From assembly GCF_003286415.2 (NCBI RefSeq), contig NZ_CP043450.1:372001-436000 (forward strand): a stretch of DNA of 64,000 bases, read 5' to 3'. The translations under genes and the position numbers were made by a program. The DNA is from Mucilaginibacter rubeus (lineage in GTDB: Bacteria; Bacteroidota; Bacteroidia; Sphingobacteriales; Sphingobacteriaceae). Below, one piece after another: positions 60,857 to 64,000 of the stretch. The stretch's first letter is position 1. The number at the start of each line of letters is the position of its first letter. Below the pieces are notes generated by a model, which had not been told where the DNA came from, did not search any database, and saw only the letters and a list, made by a program, of their open reading frames with translations.

Positions 60857-60951
60857 CGTCATTGCGAGGTACGAAGCAATCCCGAATTTTACAGAGCGGC
60901 CTTCCATTGCCGACCTGCCAATTAGGGATTGCTTCGTACCTCGCAATGACG
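60857..60951. repeat. Palindromic repeat, family A (copy 7)
   Basis: It runs from CGTCATTGCGAGGTACGAAGC to GCTTCGTACCTCGCAATGACG, with nearly the same arms as copy 4. It lies between aguB and aguA. Confidence 0.9.
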
Positions 60952-60962
60952 CGTGTATTATA

Positions 60963-61832
60963 TTAGTCTTCGTCTAATAACCTTTTAGTTATCGGCTGAT
61001 AAGAATCGATACGACGATCCCTTAGGAACGGCCAATGGCTCCTGTAGTAATCAGATTTATCCAGATCAAGCTCCTGTACTACCACTTCCTCATCATTGTG
61101 TGATGTTTGGTGGATGATTGCGCCAAATGGATTTGCAAAGAATGAACCGCCCCAGAATTTTACACCGGCTTCTTCGCCTACACGGTTTACGCTTACTACG
61201 TGTACGCCGTTAGCTACCGCGTGCGAACGCTGGATGGTTTGCCATGCATTGTATTGTTCGGTATTTGTGGCTTCGTCTTGTGTGGTAGCCCAGCCGATAG
61301 CGGTTGGGTAAAATAATATATCGGCACCCATTAAAGCAGTGATACGGGCTGCTTCAGGATACCATTGGTCCCAGCAGATCAATACGCCTACACGGGCAAA
61401 TTTAGTATTGAATACTTTGTAACCCAGATCACCAGGGGTGAAGTAAAATTTTTCGTAAAAGCCCGGATCATCAGGGATATGCATTTTGCGATATTTGCCT
61501 AAATAGCTTCCGTCGGCATCAAGCACCGCGGTAGTGTTGTGATAAACACCCTGAGCACGTTTTTCAAATAATGAAGCAATGATCACTACGTTAAGCTCGG
61601 CAGCAACTTTTGATAGTTCATCAGTTGATGGGCCAGGGATAGCTTCGGCCAGCTTAAAATTGTCATAATCTTCTACATCGCAAAAATAAAGCGAGGTGAA
61701 AAGTTCCTGTAAACAAACTATTTGCGCGCCTTTAGCAGCAGCTTCCCTTACTTTAACAATCGCCTTTTCCAGGTTCTGCTGTTTATCAGCAGTACAGCTC
61801 ATTTGTACTAAACCAACTTTTACTTTACTCAT
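60963..61832 (-). CDS. aguB: N-carbamoylputrescine amidase
   Basis: Nitrilase-superfamily amidase of 289 residues that hydrolyses N-carbamoylputrescine to putrescine, CO2 and ammonia. Catalytic triad: Glu in IVCLQELFTSLYF (about 43), Lys in GKYRKMHIPDD, Cys in GVLICWDQWYPEAAR. The ATG at 61832 (MSKVKVGLVQMSC) is preferred to a TTG two codons upstream. A TACTTTTG promoter box lies 17 bases before it. Confidence 0.93.
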   Translation of the reverse strand: MSKVKVGLVQMSCTADKQQNLEKAIVKVREAAAKGAQIVCLQELFTSLYFCDVEDYDNFKLAEAIPGPSTDELSKVAAELNVVIIASLFEKRAQGVYHNTTAVLDADGSYLGKYRKMHIPDDPGFYEKFYFTPGDLGYKVFNTKFARVGVLICWDQWYPEAARITALMGADILFYPTAIGWATTQDEATNTEQYNAWQTIQRSHAVANGVHVVSVNRVGEEAGVKFWGGSFFANPFGAIIHQTSHNDEEVVVQELDLDKSDYYRSHWPFLRDRRIDSYQPITKRLLDED

Positions 61833-61848
61833 CTTCAAAAAATTTGCG

Positions 61849-61856
61849 CAAAAGTA
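61849..61856 (-). promoter_or_regulatory. -7 box TACTTTTG upstream of aguB
   Basis: Exact TAnnTTTG match on the minus strand, ending 16 bases before the start codon. No good -33 TTG at 19-20 bases. Confidence 0.5.
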
Positions 61857-61893
61857 ACACTTTGTAACAAGGATTTCAGCCTTTTAATATTAT

Positions 61894-61925
61894 GATTACA
61901 CTGAGTTGAAAGTAGGATTACACTG
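61894..61925. promoter_or_regulatory. Direct repeat GATTACACTG x2, possible operator
   Basis: Two identical 10-mers at 61894-61903 and 61916-61925, start to start 22 bases (about two helical turns), between the divergent aguB and flippase-like genes. Confidence 0.4.
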
Positions 61926-62063
61926 GCGTGAGATTGCGTCTGTTGTTTTAAATTACAGTATGCCTTAAATAATAACCTGATTTACTGCTTTTAATGTTTC
62001 TGAAAACAAAATGAAGAAAAATTGTTAATTGACTATCCTGTACATCCAAATAAAAAAATAACA

Positions 62064-62071
62064 TAGCTTTG
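62064..62071 (+). promoter_or_regulatory. -7 box TAGCTTTG, likely leaderless start
   Basis: Exact TAnnTTTG match ending 7 bases before the ATG at 62079. Transcription from it should begin at or next to the start codon. Confidence 0.55.
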
Positions 62072-62078
62072 CAGCCGA

Positions 62079-63038
62079 ATGACACAAACAGAAGACATCA
62101 TTGACGAAGGTGCCGAACATAAAACCTGGAAAGGTAAGCTTTGGGGCGTTATAAAAGTAATTCTTATCATAGTAATAACCGGCGGTTTGCTTTATTGGGT
62201 TTTCAGTAAAGTGCCTTTTGCCAAAATAAAATTTCGTTTAATTCATGCTAACCGTGCCTGGTTAGCCGCTGCTATAGCCTGTTATGTCGGTTCGATGTTT
62301 TTTTCATCATGGCGGTTATTAAGTTATTTTAAATCCATTGGTTTACGATTAGACTGGCGTTTTAACCTTCGCCTGTATTTTCTTGGCTTGTGCTATAACG
62401 TGCTATTGCCCGGCGGTATAGGCGGCGATGGCTACAAAATTTACCTGCTGCACAAACGCTATCATTTGCCTACAAAAAAAGTATTCTGGGCTATCCTGTT
62501 TGACAGGCTTAGTGGTTTTTGGGCCATTGGTGCTATTGTAGTGGGCCTGGTTATATTAATACCAAGTTTCCCTTATCACCTGGGCTGGCCGCTTGGCATA
62601 GTGTCGGTTGGTTCGGTGATCTATTACTTTGTAGCCCGCAAGTTTTTTAAAGAATATACCCACAACTTTGTACAGGCGCATTTAAAAGCCATAGGTGTAC
62701 AAAGCATGCAATTGCTTACCATTGTTTGTTTACTGCTTGCACAGGATTTCAACGGTAAATTTGCTCCGTATTTACTGTCGTTTCTTTTCTCATCCTTAGC
62801 GGCAATTATTCCGTTTAGTTTAGGCGGTGGCGGTATCCGCGACGCGTTGTTCCTTACCTTAGCCCGTCAGTTTAATTTAGCCGAAGACATGGCTGTTTAC
62901 CTGAGCTTCGGGTTTTATCTCATCTCTATTATTGTGGCTTTATTAGGCGTGTATTACGTGCTTGTTCCTAAGCGTTTGGATGGCAATCTTAAAAAAGGCG
63001 AAGAACCAAAAATGGAAAATCACCCAATAGAAGAATAA
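62079..63038 (+). CDS. LPG-synthase-TM/flippase-like membrane protein
   Basis: Inner-membrane protein of 319 residues of the lysylphosphatidylglycerol synthase transmembrane (UPF0104/YbhN) family. About eight helices follow a charged N-terminus. Typical blocks are RLLSYFKSIGLRLDWRFNLRLYFLGLCYNVLLPGGIGGDGYK (about 85-125), the LFDRLSGFWA segment and SLGGGGIRDALFLTLARQFNL near 245-265. There is no C-terminal aminoacyltransferase domain, so it is not a full MprF. Likely role in moving a lipid or lipid-linked molecule; substrate unknown. Confidence 0.85.
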   Translation: MTQTEDIIDEGAEHKTWKGKLWGVIKVILIIVITGGLLYWVFSKVPFAKIKFRLIHANRAWLAAAIACYVGSMFFSSWRLLSYFKSIGLRLDWRFNLRLYFLGLCYNVLLPGGIGGDGYKIYLLHKRYHLPTKKVFWAILFDRLSGFWAIGAIVVGLVILIPSFPYHLGWPLGIVSVGSVIYYFVARKFFKEYTHNFVQAHLKAIGVQSMQLLTIVCLLLAQDFNGKFAPYLLSFLFSSLAAIIPFSLGGGGIRDALFLTLARQFNLAEDMAVYLSFGFYLISIIVALLGVYYVLVPKRLDGNLKKGEEPKMENHPIEE

Positions 63039-63100
63039 TATTCTGTTTAAAATTTAATTTCGTAATAATAAACTGAAACTTGTTTTCATGGCAAGCATCT

Positions 63101-63139
63101 GCTAAACTTGGCGTTATATTATAAATCGTCAAGTTTAGC
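63101..63139. promoter_or_regulatory. Perfect inverted repeat before the aromatic hydroxylase
   Basis: GCTAAACTTG (63101-63110) and CAAGTTTAGC (63130-63139), 19 bases apart, ending one base before the ATG. It could be an operator or an RNA hairpin that covers the start. Confidence 0.5.
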
Positions 63140-63140
63140 A

Positions 63141-64000
63141 ATGAGCCATTTTAATGATTTTAATAATCCGCAGGTTGCGGCATTGCCCGGTCATTTAAAA
63201 CAATTTATAGTCGACCAGCACTACGAGCATTATACACCTATTGACCATGCGGTGTGGCGTTACGTTATGCGTCAGAATTATAGCTATCTGAAAGATGTGG
63301 CTTACTATCCTTATATACCTGGATTGCAGAAAGCCGGTTTAACCATTGAGCATATCCCCAATTTACAGGAGATGAATGATGCCCTCGGCAAAATTGGCTG
63401 GGGGGCAGTTACTGTTGATGGGTTTATCCCGCCGGCTGCATTTATGGAGTACCAGGCTTACAGGGTGTTGGTTATCGCGGCAGATATTCGCCAGTTAAAA
63501 CATATCGAATATACACCTGCACCTGACATTATCCATGAATCGGCTGGTCATGCACCCATTATTGCAGATAAGGACTATCACGAATATCTGAGTTATTTTG
63601 GATCAATAGGGGCTAAGGCCATGTTTTCGGCACAGGATTTTGAGTTGTACGAAGCTATCCGGGCTTTATCGATTTTAAAAGAAATGCCTGATGCCGATGA
63701 ACAGGAGATCATAAAGGCAGAAGAACTGGTAACGTATTGCCAGGAAAACATAGGCGAACCTTCAGAAATGGCCTTATTGAGCCGTTTACATTGGTGGACG
63801 GTAGAATACGGGCTGATCGGGACTTTGGAGCAGCCAAAGATCTATGGAGCAGGCTTGCTTTCATCCATCGGCGAAAGCTCCACCTGTATGAATAAGAATG
63901 TTGAAAAACTATGGTATACTATTGATGCCGTTAAGTATTCATATGATATTACCAAACCACAACCTCAGCTTTTTGTAACCCCCAATTTTCAGAACCTGAT
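63141..64000 (+). CDS. Aromatic amino acid hydroxylase, N-terminal part
   Basis: Iron- and pterin-dependent aromatic amino acid hydroxylase, most likely phenylalanine 4-monooxygenase, making tyrosine. It starts MSHFNDFNNPQVAALPGHL and runs off the window after about 286 residues. The iron-binding motif is in APDIIHESAGHAP (His-x4-His), with HYTPIDHAVWRYVM and GFIPPAAFMEYQAYRVL earlier and LHWWTVEYGLIG holding the Glu ligand. Its product would feed hppD and hmgA. Relatives in this phylum have a long C-terminal extension, which is outside the window. Confidence 0.9.
   Translation, partial: MSHFNDFNNPQVAALPGHLKQFIVDQHYEHYTPIDHAVWRYVMRQNYSYLKDVAYYPYIPGLQKAGLTIEHIPNLQEMNDALGKIGWGAVTVDGFIPPAAFMEYQAYRVLVIAADIRQLKHIEYTPAPDIIHESAGHAPIIADKDYHEYLSYFGSIGAKAMFSAQDFELYEAIRALSILKEMPDADEQEIIKAEELVTYCQENIGEPSEMALLSRLHWWTVEYGLIGTLEQPKIYGAGLLSSIGESSTCMNKNVEKLWYTIDAVKYSYDITKPQPQLFVTPNFQNL

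Noticed and set aside
20062..60951. Family A repeats as parts of a CRISPR array
   Set aside because: Copies are scattered, palindromic over their whole length and not separated by uniform spacers; no cas genes.
1..64000. tRNA, rRNA or prophage genes
   Set aside because: I saw no cloverleaf-like, rRNA-like or phage structural sequence by reading; a tRNA scan would be needed to be certain.

Overview
The window is chromosomal DNA of a Bacteroidota bacterium, most likely family Sphingobacteriaceae (Mucilaginibacter or a close relative such as Pedobacter; genus is inference). The signs are a SusC/SusD pair, the gliding/type IX secretion proteins GldJ and PorV, LytTR/LytS regulation, several TAnnTTTG-type promoter boxes, few clear Shine-Dalgarno sites, and many palindromic intergenic repeats. 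I see no tRNA, rRNA, CRISPR array or prophage.

Layout. 1-4328: the end of nuoN, then dedA-like, ppa, corC-like, rsmE and a DUF4159 gene. 5001-9971: an orphan SusC/SusD pair and an NTF2-like protein. 10065-13617: gldJ divergent from porV-ispF. 13663-15050: a frameshifted IS4-family element. 15107-18562: a GH18-deacetylase-GT2 fusion for a GlcNAc-type polysaccharide. 18629-25434: a FeoB-associated mini-protein, then an uncharacterised amide-ligase cluster (two ATP-grasp proteins, a GCS2 ligase, a class I glutamine amidotransferase, two alpha/beta hydrolases). 25475-33240: a PIN toxin pair, typA, a YdeI-like protein, an esterase, msrA, mtgA and rpsF-rpsR-rplI. 33402-41762: an acidic protein, wzi-like, dnaX with an A10 slippage site, another acidic protein, an outer-membrane barrel, icd, manA and a lipoprotein. 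41779-47212: a PAS histidine kinase with receiver, alkD, YciI, a ParE-type toxin pair and a metalloprotease. 47316-53587: phenylalanine/tyrosine catabolism (hppD, hmgA, fumarylacetoacetase, flavin reductase), interrupted by a second, intact IS4-family element. 53756-61832: an L,D-transpeptidase, LytS/LytTR, LiaF-like proteins, and aguA/aguB for putrescine synthesis. 62079-64000: a flippase-like membrane protein and the start of an aromatic amino acid hydroxylase, which would feed the tyrosine pathway.

The features I would look at first are the amide-ligase cluster, whose product I cannot name; two different IS elements whose target duplications are both centred on the tip of a hairpin in an intergenic palindrome; the A10 tract in dnaX that would yield a short gamma-like subunit; a 36-codon leader-like ORF before hmgA; and at least four families of intergenic repeats, including seven copies of a GTCATTGCGAGG palindrome.
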